Of a stretch of 64,000 nt of DNA, positions 53,611-63,323 are shown in pieces (the first letter of the stretch is position 1; every line of letters begins with the position of its first letter). Source of the stretch: Mycolicibacterium fallax (GTDB lineage: Bacteria; Actinomycetota; Actinomycetes; Mycobacteriales; Mycobacteriaceae); assembly GCF_010726955.1 (NCBI RefSeq), contig NZ_AP022603.1, positions 434,001-498,000 of the forward strand, in the 5' to 3' direction. The notes beneath the pieces were generated by a model, which searched no databases, had not been told where the DNA came from, and was given only the letters and a program-made list of their open reading frames with translations. A program made the position numbers and the translations under genes.

Positions 53611-54287
53611 GTTCGGCTCACCCCGAGGACACCGACACCTCGTCCGAGGAGACCCCCGCCGAACCCGAGGCCACCAACCCCTTCGACCCGCGCGTGCTGC
53701 TCGACCAGATGGGCGGGCTGTCCGGGCTGATCTACTCGGCCGCGCCGGTCGTCGTGCTGGTCCCGGTCAACAGCCGGTTCGGCCTGGTGCCCGCGGTCGG
53801 CGCGGCGCTCGGGGTGGCGCTGCTGGTGCTGATCTGGCGGGTGATCCGCGGCGAGTCCACCCAGCCGGCGGTGTCGGGCTTCGTCGGCGTCGGGATCAGC
53901 GCGCTGATCGCCTACCTGGTCGGCTCGGCCAAGGGCTACTTCCTGTTCGGGATCTGGGTGTCGCTGGCCTGGGCGGTGGTGTTCGCCGCCTCGGTGCTGG
54001 TCCGCCGGCCCGTCGTCGGCTACATCTGGGGCTGGCTGGGCGGGCACGGCCGGGACTGGCGCACCCAGCCCCGGGCGGTGCGGGCTTTCGACATCGCCAC
54101 CCTGACCTGGGTGGCGGTCTTCGCCGCCCGGTTCGTGGTGCAGCGTTATCTCTACGGCGCCGACGAGACCGGCTGGCTGGGGTTCGCCCGGATCGCGATG
54201 GGGGTGCCGTTGACCGCGGTGGCGGCCCTGGTCACCTACCTGGCCGTCCGCTCGGTCCGGCGGCTGCTGCCGCCGGCCGCAGACTAG
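53607..54287 (+). CDS. DUF3159 membrane protein (Rv2693c-like)
   Basis: A 226-residue integral membrane protein with about six helices. An acidic N terminus leads into FDPRVLLDQMGGLSGLIYSAAPVVVLVPVN. The signature GSAKGYFLFGIWVSLAWAVVFAASVLVRRPVVGYIWGWL is typical of DUF3159. Function unknown; its fixed place next to the Trk-type potassium genes is noteworthy. GTG start overlaps the OB-fold gene. The stop shares CTAG with ceoC. Confidence 0.84.
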   Translation: MSSAHPEDTDTSSEETPAEPEATNPFDPRVLLDQMGGLSGLIYSAAPVVVLVPVNSRFGLVPAVGAALGVALLVLIWRVIRGESTQPAVSGFVGVGISALIAYLVGSAKGYFLFGIWVSLAWAVVFAASVLVRRPVVGYIWGWLGGHGRDWRTQPRAVRAFDIATLTWVAVFAARFVVQRYLYGADETGWLGFARIAMGVPLTAVAALVTYLAVRSVRRLLPPAAD

Positions 54288-54952
54288 GCCGGGGCCTCCG
54301 GCAGCAGCAGGGCCCGCAGTTCGTCCTCGGACTCGGGCACCGCGACCAGCAGCAGCTCGTCGCCGCCCTCCAGCGGCTCGTCGGGCGCCGGCACGATGAC
54401 CCGGTTGCCGCGCAGGATGGTCACCAGCGCCGCGTCGCGCGGCAGTTCCAGCTTGCGCACCGGGCGCCCGCCCCACGGCGTGTCGTCGGGCAGGGTCAGC
54501 TCCAGCAGGCTGGCCGAGCCCTTGCGGAACTGCATCAGCCGCACCAGGTCGCCGACGGCGACGGCCTCCTCGACCAGCGAGGCCAGCATCCGCGGGGTGG
54601 ACACCGCGACGTCGACGCCCCAGGCCTCGTCGAACAGCCACTCATTGCGCGGGTCGTTGACCCGGGCGACCACCCGGCTCACCGCGAACTCGGTCTTGGC
54701 CAGCAGCGAGAGCACCACGTTGGCCTTGTCGTCGCCGGTGGCGGCGATCACCACGTCGAAGTCCTGCAGCGCCATCGACTCCAGCAGGCTCAGCTCGCAG
54801 GCGTCGCCGCTGACCCAGTGCGCGGCCGGAATCGAGTCGACCTCGAAGTTCTCCGCCTTGCGCTCGATCAGCGCCACGTCGTGGCCGTTCTCCAAGAGCT
54901 CCCGGGCGATCGAGCGGCCCACCGCCCCCGCGCCGCCGATGGCAACCTTCAT
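54284..54952 (-). CDS. ceoC: TrkA-type potassium uptake regulator (CeoC)
   Basis: A 222-residue cytoplasmic protein that gates a potassium transporter. It has an RCK-N Rossmann domain (MKVAIGGAGAVGRSIARELLENGHDVALIERK, then VDSIPAAHWVSGDACE and VVIAATGDDKANVVLSLLAKTEF) followed by an RCK-C domain (VRKLELPRDAALVTILRGNRVIVPAPDEPLEGGDELLLVA). ATG 54952 has AGGTGA upstream; GTG 54961, which would overlap the ceoB stop, is an alternative. It is paired with ceoB on the same strand. Confidence 0.92.
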   Translation of the reverse strand: MKVAIGGAGAVGRSIARELLENGHDVALIERKAENFEVDSIPAAHWVSGDACELSLLESMALQDFDVVIAATGDDKANVVLSLLAKTEFAVSRVVARVNDPRNEWLFDEAWGVDVAVSTPRMLASLVEEAVAVGDLVRLMQFRKGSASLLELTLPDDTPWGGRPVRKLELPRDAALVTILRGNRVIVPAPDEPLEGGDELLLVAVPESEDELRALLLPEAPA

Positions 54953-54957
54953 CGGGC

Positions 54958-55641
54958 TCACCTGGCGCTTTCGTCGTCGAGGTCCTCACCGGGCGGCAGT
55001 GCGGCGACCGCGATGGCCTCACCGACGTGCCCGGAGACCGCCGCGACGTACACCTCGTCGCCGTCCTGGATGACGGTCCTGGTCTCGGGCAGCAGCCCGG
55101 TGCCGAACCGGATCAGGAACGCCACCCGCGCGCCGGTGGCCTTTTCCAGCTCGGTGACCCGCCGGCCGATCCAGTCCTCGTGCAGGCTCACCGCGACGAC
55201 GGCCATGGTGCCGGTCGGGTCGCGCCACTTGGCGGTCTCGGACTCACGGGCCAGCAGGCTCAGCAGCCGGTCGGTGGTCCACGGCACGGTGGCCACCGTC
55301 GGGATGCCCAGGCGCTCGTAGACCGCAGCCCGCTTGGCGTCGTAGATCCGGGCCACCACCCGCGGCACGCCGAAGGTCTCCCGGGCCAGCCGCGCGGAGA
55401 TGATGTTGGAGTTGTCCCCGGAGGACACCGCCGCGAACGCGCCGGCGTCCTCGATGCCCGAACGCAGCAGCACGTCCCGGTCGAAGCCCATCCCGAGGAC
55501 CCGCTCACCGGGAAACTCGGGGGACAGCCGGGCGAACGCGGACTCGTCCCGGTCGATCACGGCCACCTCGTGACCGATCCGGGCCAGCCCGTCGGCCAGT
55601 CCGGCGCCGACCCGGCCGCAGCCCATCACGACTACCCGCAC
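54958..55641 (-). CDS. ceoB: TrkA-type potassium uptake regulator (CeoB)
   Basis: A 227-residue RCK protein, the same length as M. tuberculosis CeoB. The nucleotide-binding Rossmann start is MRVVVMGCGRVGAGLADGLARIGHEVAVIDRDESAF, with DNSNIISARLARETFGVPRVVARIYDAKRAAVYERLGIPTV and a C-terminal RCK-C part. GTG 55641 follows AAAGGACG. It is divergent from the APC permease gene, its probable functional partner. Confidence 0.93.
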   Translation of the reverse strand: MRVVVMGCGRVGAGLADGLARIGHEVAVIDRDESAFARLSPEFPGERVLGMGFDRDVLLRSGIEDAGAFAAVSSGDNSNIISARLARETFGVPRVVARIYDAKRAAVYERLGIPTVATVPWTTDRLLSLLARESETAKWRDPTGTMAVVAVSLHEDWIGRRVTELEKATGARVAFLIRFGTGLLPETRTVIQDGDEVYVAAVSGHVGEAIAVAALPPGEDLDDESAR

Positions 55642-55702
55642 CTATCCGTCCTTTCGTCCGGTCGAGGCTACGCCGAACGCCACCCCCTGTCCCGGATAGG
55701 CC

Positions 55703-55708
55703 TAGTCT
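55703..55708 (+). promoter_or_regulatory. Leaderless -10 hexamer TAGTCT of the APC permease gene
   Basis: TAGTCT ends 8 bases before GTG 55717, the same hexamer and spacing as at dut. Confidence 0.45.
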
Positions 55709-55716
55709 TGGACCTC

Positions 55717-57711
55717 GTGTCCAAACTTTCCACGGTGGCGCGCCGGCTGGTGATCGGCCAGCCCTTCCGCAGCGATCGGCTCGGGCACACCCTGCTGCCC
55801 AAGCGGATCGCGCTGCCGGTGTTCGCCTCGGATGCGATGTCCTCGGTCGCCTACGCGCCGGAAGAGATCTTCCTGGTGCTCTCGGTGGCCGGTCTGTCGG
55901 CGTACGCGCTGACGCCGTGGATCGGCGTCGCCGTCGCGTTCGTGATGATCGTGGTGGTTGCCAGCTACCGGCAGAACGTGCACGCCTACCCCTCCGGGGG
56001 CGGCGACTACGAGATCGCCACCACCAATCTGGGGCCCACCGCCGGGCTGACGGTGGCCAGCGCGCTGCTGGTGGATTACGTGCTGACCGTTGCGGTTTCG
56101 GTGTCGGCGGCGATGTCCAACATCGGTTCGGCGGTGCCGTTCGTGGCCCAGCACAAGGTGGCCGTCGCGGTCATCGCGATTCTGCTGCTGATGGCGATGA
56201 ACCTGCGCGGGGTGCGGGAATCGGGCATCGCATTCGCCATCCCCACCTACGCGTTCATCATCGGCATCTTCGGCATGCTGTGCCTGGGGCTGTTCCGGAT
56301 CTTGGTGCTCGGCGACGAGATCCGGGCCGAGTCGGCCGATTTCGAGATGCACGCCGAGAGCGGTGACGTGCTCGGCTTCGCGCTGATCTTCCTGGTCGCC
56401 CGCGCGTTCTCCTCGGGCTGCGCGGCGCTGACCGGGGTGGAGGCGATCAGCAACGGCGTGCCGGCGTTCCGTAAGCCCAAGTCCCGCAACGCCGCCACCA
56501 CGCTGCTGCTGCTGGGTGGGATCTCGGTGACGCTGTTGATGGGCATCATCGTGCTGGCCGAGAAGACGCACGTGCAGATCGTCGACGACCCGGCCACCCA
56601 GCTGGCCGGCGCGCCCGCCGACTACCACCAGAAGACGCTGGTCGCCCAGCTGGCCCAGGCGGTGTTCGGCAACTTCCACGCCGGCTTCGTCGTCATCACC
56701 ATCGTCACCGCGCTGATCCTGATCCTGGCCGCCAACACCGCGTTCAACGGCTTCCCGGTGCTCGGCTCGATCCTGGCGCAGGACAGCTACCTGCCGCGCC
56801 AGTTGCACACCCGCGGGGACCGGCTGGCGTTCTCCAACGGGATCCTGTTCCTGGCCGGCGTCGCGATCACCTTCGTGGTGCTGTTCCGGGCCGAGGTGAC
56901 CGCGCTGATCCAGCTGTACATCATCGGGGTGTTCGTGTCGTTCACGCTGAGCCAGACCGGCATGGTCCGGCACTGGACCCGGCACCTGAAGACCGAGACC
57001 GACCCGGCGCTGCGCCGGACGATGATGCGCTCCCGGGTGGTCAACGCCGTCGGCCTGGTGTGCACCGGATCGGTGCTGGTGGTGGTGCTGGCCACCAAGT
57101 TCGTCGCCGGCGCCTGGATCGCCGTGCTGGCGATGGCCGTGCTGTTCGCGCTGATGAAGCTGATCCACCGGCACTACGCCGCGGTGTCCCTGGAGCTGGC
57201 CGACGTGCCCGGGGACGCCGACGACATCGTGCTGCCCAGCCGCAACCACACCCTGGTGCTGGTGTCCAAGCTGCACCTGCCGACGATGCGCGCGCTGGCC
57301 TACGCCCGGGCCACCCGGCCCGACACCCTGGAGGCGATCACCGTCAGCGTCGACGACGCCGAGACCCGCGAGCTGGTGCACCGCTGGCAGGGCAGCGACA
57401 TCAGCGTGCCGCTGAAGGTCATCGCCTCGCCGTACCGGGAGATCACCCGGCCGGTGCTCGACTACGTCAAGCGGGTCAGCAAGGAATCCCCGCGCACCGT
57501 GGTGACGGTGTTCATCCCGGAGTACGTGGTCGGGCACTGGTGGGAGCACATCCTGCACAACCAGAGCGCGCTGCGGCTCAAGACCCGGCTGCTGTTCGAG
57601 CCGAACGTGATGGTCACCTCGGTGCCCTGGCAGCTGACCTCCTCGGAGCGGCGCCGGAAACTGGGGCCGACGTCGGCCCCCGGCGACACCCGGAGGGGGT
57701 TCGTGGATTGA
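55717..57711 (+). CDS. APC-superfamily permease, probable potassium transporter (Rv2690c-like)
   Basis: A 664-residue protein with about twelve membrane helices in the first 470 residues (ASDAMSSVAYAPEEIFLVLS; YPSGGGDYEIATTNLG; ARAFSSGCAALTGVEAISNGVPAF; AANTAFNGFPVLGSILAQD) and a C-terminal cytoplasmic domain of about 190 residues. The architecture is that of KimA-type high-affinity potassium importers, and the divergent TrkA-type genes ceoB/ceoC support this, but the substrate is inferred. Its stop overlaps the TTG start of the next gene. Confidence 0.85.
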   Translation: MSKLSTVARRLVIGQPFRSDRLGHTLLPKRIALPVFASDAMSSVAYAPEEIFLVLSVAGLSAYALTPWIGVAVAFVMIVVVASYRQNVHAYPSGGGDYEIATTNLGPTAGLTVASALLVDYVLTVAVSVSAAMSNIGSAVPFVAQHKVAVAVIAILLLMAMNLRGVRESGIAFAIPTYAFIIGIFGMLCLGLFRILVLGDEIRAESADFEMHAESGDVLGFALIFLVARAFSSGCAALTGVEAISNGVPAFRKPKSRNAATTLLLLGGISVTLLMGIIVLAEKTHVQIVDDPATQLAGAPADYHQKTLVAQLAQAVFGNFHAGFVVITIVTALILILAANTAFNGFPVLGSILAQDSYLPRQLHTRGDRLAFSNGILFLAGVAITFVVLFRAEVTALIQLYIIGVFVSFTLSQTGMVRHWTRHLKTETDPALRRTMMRSRVVNAVGLVCTGSVLVVVLATKFVAGAWIAVLAMAVLFALMKLIHRHYAAVSLELADVPGDADDIVLPSRNHTLVLVSKLHLPTMRALAYARATRPDTLEAITVSVDDAETRELVHRWQGSDISVPLKVIASPYREITRPVLDYVKRVSKESPRTVVTVFIPEYVVGHWWEHILHNQSALRLKTRLLFEPNVMVTSVPWQLTSSERRRKLGPTSAPGDTRRGFVD

Positions 57712-58901
57712 GTACCGATGAGCTGATCCTGACCACCGAGGCGCCCGCCAACGGCGGCAGCTGCGTCGCCCGCGAGGACGGCCGGGTGGTGTTCGTCCGC
57801 TACAGCCTGCCCGGCGAGCGGGTCCGGGCCCGGGTGACCAGCCGGCGCGGATCGTTCTGGCACGCCGAGGCGATCGAGATCCTGGCACCCGCCCCCGGCC
57901 GCGTCGACCCGTTGTGCCCGATCGCCGGCCCGGACGGCGCCGGCTGCTGCGACCTGGCCTTCGCCGCACCGGCCGCCGCGCGGGCGCTCAAGGGTGCGGT
58001 GGTGGCCAACCAGCTGGCCCGGCTCGGCGGGTACGACGCCGGCGAGCTTCTCGCCGAGCCGGTCGGCGCGGCGTCGGGCGCCGACGCCGGGGCCACCGGC
58101 TGGCGGCACCGGGTGCGGCTGGCCGTCGGCCCGGACGGCCGGCCGGGGTTCCACCGCTTCCACAGCACCGCGCTGGTCACCGAGCTGAACTGCGGCCAGC
58201 TGCCGCCCGGGCTGCTCGACGAGCTGCCCGGGGACCGGCTGCGGCCCGGCGACCAGGTGCACGTCGTGCTCGACGACGACGGGGTGCGGCACGTGGTGTG
58301 CGCGGGCAAGGGCCGGCGCACCCGGGTCGTCGAGGGCGACTATCAGGGCGTGCAGCGGGTCGGCGACCGGACCTGGAAGCTGCCGGTGACCGCGTTCTGG
58401 CAGGCCCACCGCGACGCGGCGCGCAGCTACAGCGCGCTGGTCGCCGACTTGGCCGAGGCGGCGCCCGGGGACACCGCCTGGGACCTGTACGGCGGGGCGG
58501 GGCTGTTCGCGGCGGCGCTGGCCGAGGCGGTCGGGCCCGGCGGGCGGGTGGTCTCGGTGGACACCTCGCGGGCGGCGGCCCGGGCCGGACGCGAGGCGCT
58601 GGCCGACCTGCCGCAGGTCGCGATGGTCACCGATTCGGTGCGCCGCGCCGTCGCCGGGCTGCCCGGCCCGGCGCAGGTGGCCGTGCTGGACCCGCCGCGC
58701 GCCGGGGCCGGCGCCGAGGTGATCGACGCCGTCGCCGCGGCCGGGGTGCCCCGGATCGTGCACATCGGCTGCGAGGCCGCCTCGTTCGCCCGGGACATCG
58801 GGCTGTACCGCGCGGCGGGCTTCCGGGTCGAGCGGCTGCGGGTCTTCGACGCGTTCCCGCTGACCCACCACGTCGAGTGCGTGGCGGTGCTGGCCAGGTG
58901 A
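57708..58901 (+). CDS. TrmA/RlmD-type RNA 5-methyluridine methyltransferase (Rv2689c-like)
   Basis: A 397-residue SAM-dependent RNA methyltransferase. An N-terminal TRAM domain (about 1-60) is followed by cysteines suited to a 4Fe-4S cluster (LCPIAGPDGAGCCDLAF and ELNCGQL). The Rossmann core has AWDLYGGAGLFAAALAEAVG, then LDPPRAGAGAEVI and the catalytic-cysteine region IGCEAASFARDI. It starts with TTG at 57708 in a 4-base overlap with the permease stop; CGGAGGGGG is upstream and no ATG or GTG fits. Whether it modifies tRNA or rRNA cannot be told. Confidence 0.87.
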   Translation: MSTDELILTTEAPANGGSCVAREDGRVVFVRYSLPGERVRARVTSRRGSFWHAEAIEILAPAPGRVDPLCPIAGPDGAGCCDLAFAAPAAARALKGAVVANQLARLGGYDAGELLAEPVGAASGADAGATGWRHRVRLAVGPDGRPGFHRFHSTALVTELNCGQLPPGLLDELPGDRLRPGDQVHVVLDDDGVRHVVCAGKGRRTRVVEGDYQGVQRVGDRTWKLPVTAFWQAHRDAARSYSALVADLAEAAPGDTAWDLYGGAGLFAAALAEAVGPGGRVVSVDTSRAAARAGREALADLPQVAMVTDSVRRAVAGLPGPAQVAVLDPPRAGAGAEVIDAVAAAGVPRIVHIGCEAASFARDIGLYRAAGFRVERLRVFDAFPLTHHVECVAVLAR

Positions 58902-60172
58902 GCCGCCGCCGCAAGCTGTTCACCCGGGGGTCCTGGCCCGAGGCCGCCCGGCTGGCCGGGGTGCTGCGCGATGAGACCAACGGCGGCCTGGTGCTGCTGG
59001 TGTCCGCGGCGGTCGCGCTGATCTGGGCGAACTCGGCATGGTCGGACGGCTATCACCGGCTGACCGAGTACGTGGTCGGGCCGCGGTCGCTGCACCTGGA
59101 CCTGAGCCTGTCGGCGTGGGCGGCCGACGGGCTGCTTGCGGTGTTCTTCTTCGTTGTCGGGCTGGAACTCAAACGCGAGTTCGTCGCCGGTGACCTGCGC
59201 AATCCGTCCCGGGCCGCGCTGCCCATCCTGGCCGCCGTCGGCGGCATGGTGGCGCCCGCGCTGATCTTCGTCGGCATCACCACCGCCGCCGGTGACACCG
59301 GCGCGCTGGTCGGCTGGGCGGTGCCGACGGCCACCGACATCGCGTTCGCGGTGGCGGTGCTGGCGGTGCTGGGCAGCTTCCTGCCCTCGGCGCTGCGGGT
59401 GTTCCTGCTGACCCTGGCCGTCGTCGACGACCTGCTGGCGATCGCCGTCATCGCGTTCTTCTACACCGAAACGCTGTCGATCGGGCCGCTGCTGTGGGCG
59501 CTGATCCCGGGCGGGTTGTTCGCCCTTGCGGTGCAGCGCGGCCTGCAGCGCTGGTGGATCCTGGTGCCGCTCGGCGTGGCGACCTGGGTGTTGGTGCACG
59601 CCAGCGGCATCCACGCCACCGTCGCGGGGGTGCTGCTGGGCTTCGCCGTCCCGGTGCTCGGCAAGCACGCCGCCACCGAACGGTTCGAGCAGCTGATCCG
59701 GCCGTTCTCGGCGGGCGTGGCGATCCCGGTGTTCGCCTTCTTCGCCGCCGGAGTGACCGTCGGCGGGTGGTCCGGGCTGGTGGATTCGCTGGCCCAGCCG
59801 GTCACCCTCGGGGTGATGGCCGGGCTGCTGATCGGCAAACCGATCGGGGTGTTCGGCACCAGCTACCTGCTGGCCCGGTTCACCGGCGCGCGACTCGACG
59901 ACGACCTGGCCTGGCGCGATGTGTTCGGGATGTCGCTGCTGGCCGGGATCGGATTCACCGTCTCACTGCTGATCGGGGAGCTGGCCTTCGGGTTCGGCAC
60001 CGTCGACGGCGACCACGTGAAGGTCGGGGTGTTCGTGGCCAGCCTGGTCTCGGCCGGGCTGGCCGCACTGGTGCTGACCGGCCGCAATCGGGTCTACCGG
60101 CGGATCGCCGAGGCCGAAACCGTGGACGCCGACGCCGACGGCATCCCCGATGTCTACCAGCGCGAGGACTGA
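58898..60172 (+). CDS. nhaA: NhaA, sodium/proton antiporter
   Basis: A 424-residue antiporter exchanging sodium or lithium for protons. The family core is complete: DETNGGLVLLVSAAVALIWANS, FFFVVGLELKREFV, the WAVPTATDIAFAVAVLA unwound helix, the ion-binding AVVDDLLAIAVIAFFYT pair of aspartates, and SLLAGIGFTVSLLIGELAF. The C-terminal tail has DADADGIPD, a calcium-binding-like DxDxDG motif not usual in NhaA. GTG start overlaps the methyltransferase stop. Confidence 0.94.
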   Translation: MSRRRKLFTRGSWPEAARLAGVLRDETNGGLVLLVSAAVALIWANSAWSDGYHRLTEYVVGPRSLHLDLSLSAWAADGLLAVFFFVVGLELKREFVAGDLRNPSRAALPILAAVGGMVAPALIFVGITTAAGDTGALVGWAVPTATDIAFAVAVLAVLGSFLPSALRVFLLTLAVVDDLLAIAVIAFFYTETLSIGPLLWALIPGGLFALAVQRGLQRWWILVPLGVATWVLVHASGIHATVAGVLLGFAVPVLGKHAATERFEQLIRPFSAGVAIPVFAFFAAGVTVGGWSGLVDSLAQPVTLGVMAGLLIGKPIGVFGTSYLLARFTGARLDDDLAWRDVFGMSLLAGIGFTVSLLIGELAFGFGTVDGDHVKVGVFVASLVSAGLAALVLTGRNRVYRRIAEAETVDADADGIPDVYQRED

Positions 60173-60208
60173 GCCGCGTCCAGCTTCATCGGGACCGCCG
60201 GGCGTGCG

Positions 60209-60214
60209 TACACT
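60209..60214 (+). promoter_or_regulatory. Leaderless -10 hexamer TACACT of dxs
   Basis: TACACT ends 6 bases before the dxs ATG at 60221. The intergenic gap is 48 bases and contains no Shine-Dalgarno sequence. Confidence 0.5.
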
Positions 60215-60220
60215 GGACGG

Positions 60221-62131
60221 ATGCTTGATCAGATCCGCGGCCCCGCTGATCTGCAGCACCTGTCGCAGTCCCAGCTTGGTGACTTGGCTCATGAGATCCG
60301 CGATTTCCTGATCCACAAGGTGGCTGCCTCCGGCGGACATCTGGGACCCAATCTCGGCGTCGTCGAGCTCACCCTGGCGCTGCACCGGGTGTTCGACTCG
60401 CCGCACGACCCGATCATCTTCGACACCGGGCACCAGGCCTACGTGCACAAGATTCTGACCGGCCGGGCCGACGACTTCGACACGCTGCGCAGCAAGGGCG
60501 GCCTGTCCGGCTACCCGAGCCGCGAGGAGAGCGTGCACGACTGGGTGGAGTCCAGCCACGCCTCGGCGGCACTGTCCTACGCCGACGGGCTGTCCAAGGC
60601 CTTCGAGCTGACCGGGCACCGCAACCGGCACGTGGTCGCCGTCGTCGGCGACGGGGCGCTGACCGGCGGAATGTGCTGGGAGGCGCTGAACAACATCGCC
60701 GCCGCCAACCGGCCGGTGGTGATCGTGGTCAACGACAACGGGCGCAGCTACGCGCCGACGATCGGCGGGCTGGCCGACCACCTGGCCGGGCTGCGGCTGC
60801 AACCGGGCTACGAGAAGCTGCTGGAGCGCGGCCGCGGGATGGTGCGCGGCGTCCCGATGATCGGCGAATTCTGTTACCAGTGCATGCATTCGGTGAAGGC
60901 CGGGCTCAAGGATGCGCTGCAGCCGCAGGCGATGTTCGCCGACCTGGGGATCAAGTACGTCGGCCCGATCGACGGGCACGACGAGCAGGCCGTCGAGCAG
61001 GCGCTGCGGCAGGCCCGCGGTTTCAACGCCCCGGTGATCGTGCACGTCGTCACCCGCAAGGGGATGGGTTACGGGCCGGCCGAGGCCGACGAGGCCGAGC
61101 AGATGCACGCCTGCGGGGTCATCGACCCGGTCACCGGCGAGGCCACCGGGGAGACCGCCCCGGGCTGGACAGGGATCTTCTCCGACGAACTGATCCGGCT
61201 CGCCGGGCGGCGCCGCGACGTCGTCGCGATCACCGCGGCGATGCCCGGCCCGACCGGCCTTGCCGCGTTCGGGGAGCGGTTCCCGGACCGGTTGTTCGAC
61301 GTCGGCATCGCCGAACAGCACGCGCTGACCTCGGCGGCGGGCCTGGCGATGGGCGGCCTGCATCCGGTGGTGGCGGTCTACGCGACGTTTTTGAACCGGG
61401 CCTTCGACCAGCTGATGATGGATGTGGCGCTGCACGGGCTTCCGGTCACCGTGGTGCTGGACCGGGCCGGGGTCACCGGGCCCGACGGCGCCAGCCACAA
61501 CGGCATGTGGGACCTGTCGATCCTCGGGGTGGTGCCCGGCATCCGGGTCGCCGCCCCGCGCGACAGCGTCACGCTGCGCGAGGAACTCGACGAGGCGCTC
61601 GCCGTCACCGACGGCCCGACCGTGCTGCGCTTTCCCAAAGGTGCGGTGGGAGAAGATGTTCCGGCGATCGAGCGGCGCGACGGGGTGGACATCCTGGCGG
61701 TGCCGGCCGCCGACTGCGGACCGGACGTGCTGCTGGTCGCCGTCGGCGCGTTCGCCCCGATGGCGCTGTCGGTGGCCGAACTGCTGCGCGGCCAGGGCAT
61801 GGGCGTGACCGTCGTCGACCCGCGCTGGGTGCTGCCGGTGCCCGCGGTCATCGCCGCGCTGGCCGCCGAGCACAAGCTGGTGGTCAGCTGCGAGGACAAC
61901 GGCGTCGCCGGCGGTATCGGGTCGGCGGTCTCCGCCGCGCTGCGGGCTGCCGAGGTCGACGTCCCGTGCCGCGATATCGGTGTCGCGCAACGTTTTCTGC
62001 CGCACGCCTCGCGCGGCCAGCTGCTCGAAGAGATGGGCCTGACCGACCGCGACATCGCCCGGCGAATCACCGGCTGGATCGCCGCGCAACACAGCCCGGA
62101 AACCAACGCCGAGGTAGTCGAGAAGAAGTGA
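60221..62131 (+). CDS. dxs: Dxs, 1-deoxy-D-xylulose-5-phosphate synthase
   Basis: A 636-residue thiamine-diphosphate enzyme that starts the MEP isoprenoid pathway, supplying polyprenyl carriers and menaquinone precursors. Visible motifs are [27 protein letters not shown], the ThDP/Mg site [22 protein letters not shown], and the catalytic glutamate in [16 protein letters not shown]. Length equals M. tuberculosis Dxs1 within a few residues. The stop overlaps the GTG of the lipase gene. Confidence 0.97.
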   Translation: MLDQIRGPADLQHLSQSQLGDLAHEIRDFLIHKVAASGGHLGPNLGVVELTLALHRVFDSPHDPIIFDTGHQAYVHKILTGRADDFDTLRSKGGLSGYPSREESVHDWVESSHASAALSYADGLSKAFELTGHRNRHVVAVVGDGALTGGMCWEALNNIAAANRPVVIVVNDNGRSYAPTIGGLADHLAGLRLQPGYEKLLERGRGMVRGVPMIGEFCYQCMHSVKAGLKDALQPQAMFADLGIKYVGPIDGHDEQAVEQALRQARGFNAPVIVHVVTRKGMGYGPAEADEAEQMHACGVIDPVTGEATGETAPGWTGIFSDELIRLAGRRRDVVAITAAMPGPTGLAAFGERFPDRLFDVGIAEQHALTSAAGLAMGGLHPVVAVYATFLNRAFDQLMMDVALHGLPVTVVLDRAGVTGPDGASHNGMWDLSILGVVPGIRVAAPRDSVTLREELDEALAVTDGPTVLRFPKGAVGEDVPAIERRDGVDILAVPAADCGPDVLLVAVGAFAPMALSVAELLRGQGMGVTVVDPRWVLPVPAVIAALAAEHKLVVSCEDNGVAGGIGSAVSAALRAAEVDVPCRDIGVAQRFLPHASRGQLLEEMGLTDRDIARRITGWIAAQHSPETNAEVVEKK

Positions 62132-63300
62132 AAAAGGTTGCAGCCCTGGCGATCTGCATGATCGCCCTGATCGTTGTGCCCGGTACCGGCTGGGCCGCCC
62201 CGGTCTGGTCCGGGCTGGACGCGCGGAACTTTGCCGGGCCGATCCCGGCCCCGGGGTCGCTGATCGAGGCCGTCACACTGGACCCGGAGCTCTCGGTTCC
62301 GGCCGCGGCCTCGGCGTGGCGGATCCTGTACGCCGGTACCGATCAGCACGACCGGCCGGCGGTCGGCACCGCGGTGGTGTTCACCCCGAAGGCCCCGCCG
62401 CCGTCGGGCGGCTGGCCGGTGCTGGCCTGGGCGCACGGCACCGTCGGGCTCGGGGATGACTGCACCCCGTCGGCGAACCCGCGCAGCGAGCGGGACCGGG
62501 AGTACCTGTCGCACTGGCTGGACCAGGGCTACGCGGTGGTCGGCGCCGACTACGTCGGCCTGGGCACCCCGGGGCTGATGAGCTACCTGAACGCCCGCGC
62601 CACCGCGCACGGCGTCGTGGACGCGGTGATCGCCGCGCACCGGATGGGGCTGCCGCTGTCACCTCGGTGGGCGGTGATCGGCCAGTCCCAGGGCGGCGGC
62701 GCCGCGGTGGCAACCGCCCGCTGGGCGACCGAGTTCTCCGCCGGATCCGGGCTGGACTTTCGCGGCGTGGTCGCCACCGGCACCCCGGCCGGGGTGGAAC
62801 GGCTGGTCAAATCGGCGGGCCCGGGGATGACGGTGCCGGGCAACCTGGCGCCGATCGCCAACGCCTACACCGCCTACATTCTGGCCGCCCTCGACGAGGC
62901 CCGCCCGGACCTCGGCCTGGACGCGGTGCTGACCCCGGCGGCCCGGCACGCGGTGCAGCGCGCCCAGACCGTCTGCGTGCACCAGCTCGCCGATGAGCTG
63001 TCGGAGATGACGGTGCCGGGCTTCTTCGCCGCCCCGGTCGGCTCGATCCCGGGTTTTGACGCCGCCGTCGAGGACTTCATGGCGCTGCCTGCCACCGGCT
63101 ACGACCGGCCGCTGCTGCTGGGGGTGGGGCTGCTCGACCGCGACGTGCCGCCGGAGCTGACCCTGCGGTTCAACGACCAGCTGGTGGCCAACGGCCAGCC
63201 GGTGCAGCTGCGGGTGTACCCCGATCAGGACCACTCCGGCACGGTGCTGGCGTCGCTGCCGGATTCCACGCCGTTCTTGGCGCGGCAGTTCGCCGACTGA
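62128..63300 (+). CDS. Secreted lipase/esterase (secretory LIP family)
   Basis: A 390-residue exported alpha/beta hydrolase. The signal peptide is [23 protein letters not shown], cleaved near residue 24. The catalytic core has [11 protein letters not shown] (oxyanion loop), YVGLGTPG, the nucleophile serine in [24 protein letters not shown] with the acid, and [12 protein letters not shown] with the histidine. The two cysteines (DDCTPS, TVCVHQ) may form a disulfide. GTG start overlaps the dxs stop (GTGA), so the two are co-transcribed. Substrate unknown. Confidence 0.87.
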   Translation: MKKVAALAICMIALIVVPGTGWAAPVWSGLDARNFAGPIPAPGSLIEAVTLDPELSVPAAASAWRILYAGTDQHDRPAVGTAVVFTPKAPPPSGGWPVLAWAHGTVGLGDDCTPSANPRSERDREYLSHWLDQGYAVVGADYVGLGTPGLMSYLNARATAHGVVDAVIAAHRMGLPLSPRWAVIGQSQGGGAAVATARWATEFSAGSGLDFRGVVATGTPAGVERLVKSAGPGMTVPGNLAPIANAYTAYILAALDEARPDLGLDAVLTPAARHAVQRAQTVCVHQLADELSEMTVPGFFAAPVGSIPGFDAAVEDFMALPATGYDRPLLLGVGLLDRDVPPELTLRFNDQLVANGQPVQLRVYPDQDHSGTVLASLPDSTPFLARQFAD

Positions 63301-63309
63301 CCGACTCTG

Positions 63310-63315
63310 TATTGT
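63310..63315 (+). promoter_or_regulatory. Leaderless -10 hexamer TATTGT of the SDR gene
   Basis: TATTGT ends 8 bases before GTG 63324; there is no Shine-Dalgarno sequence. Confidence 0.4.
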
Positions 63316-63323
63316 CACTTCCC

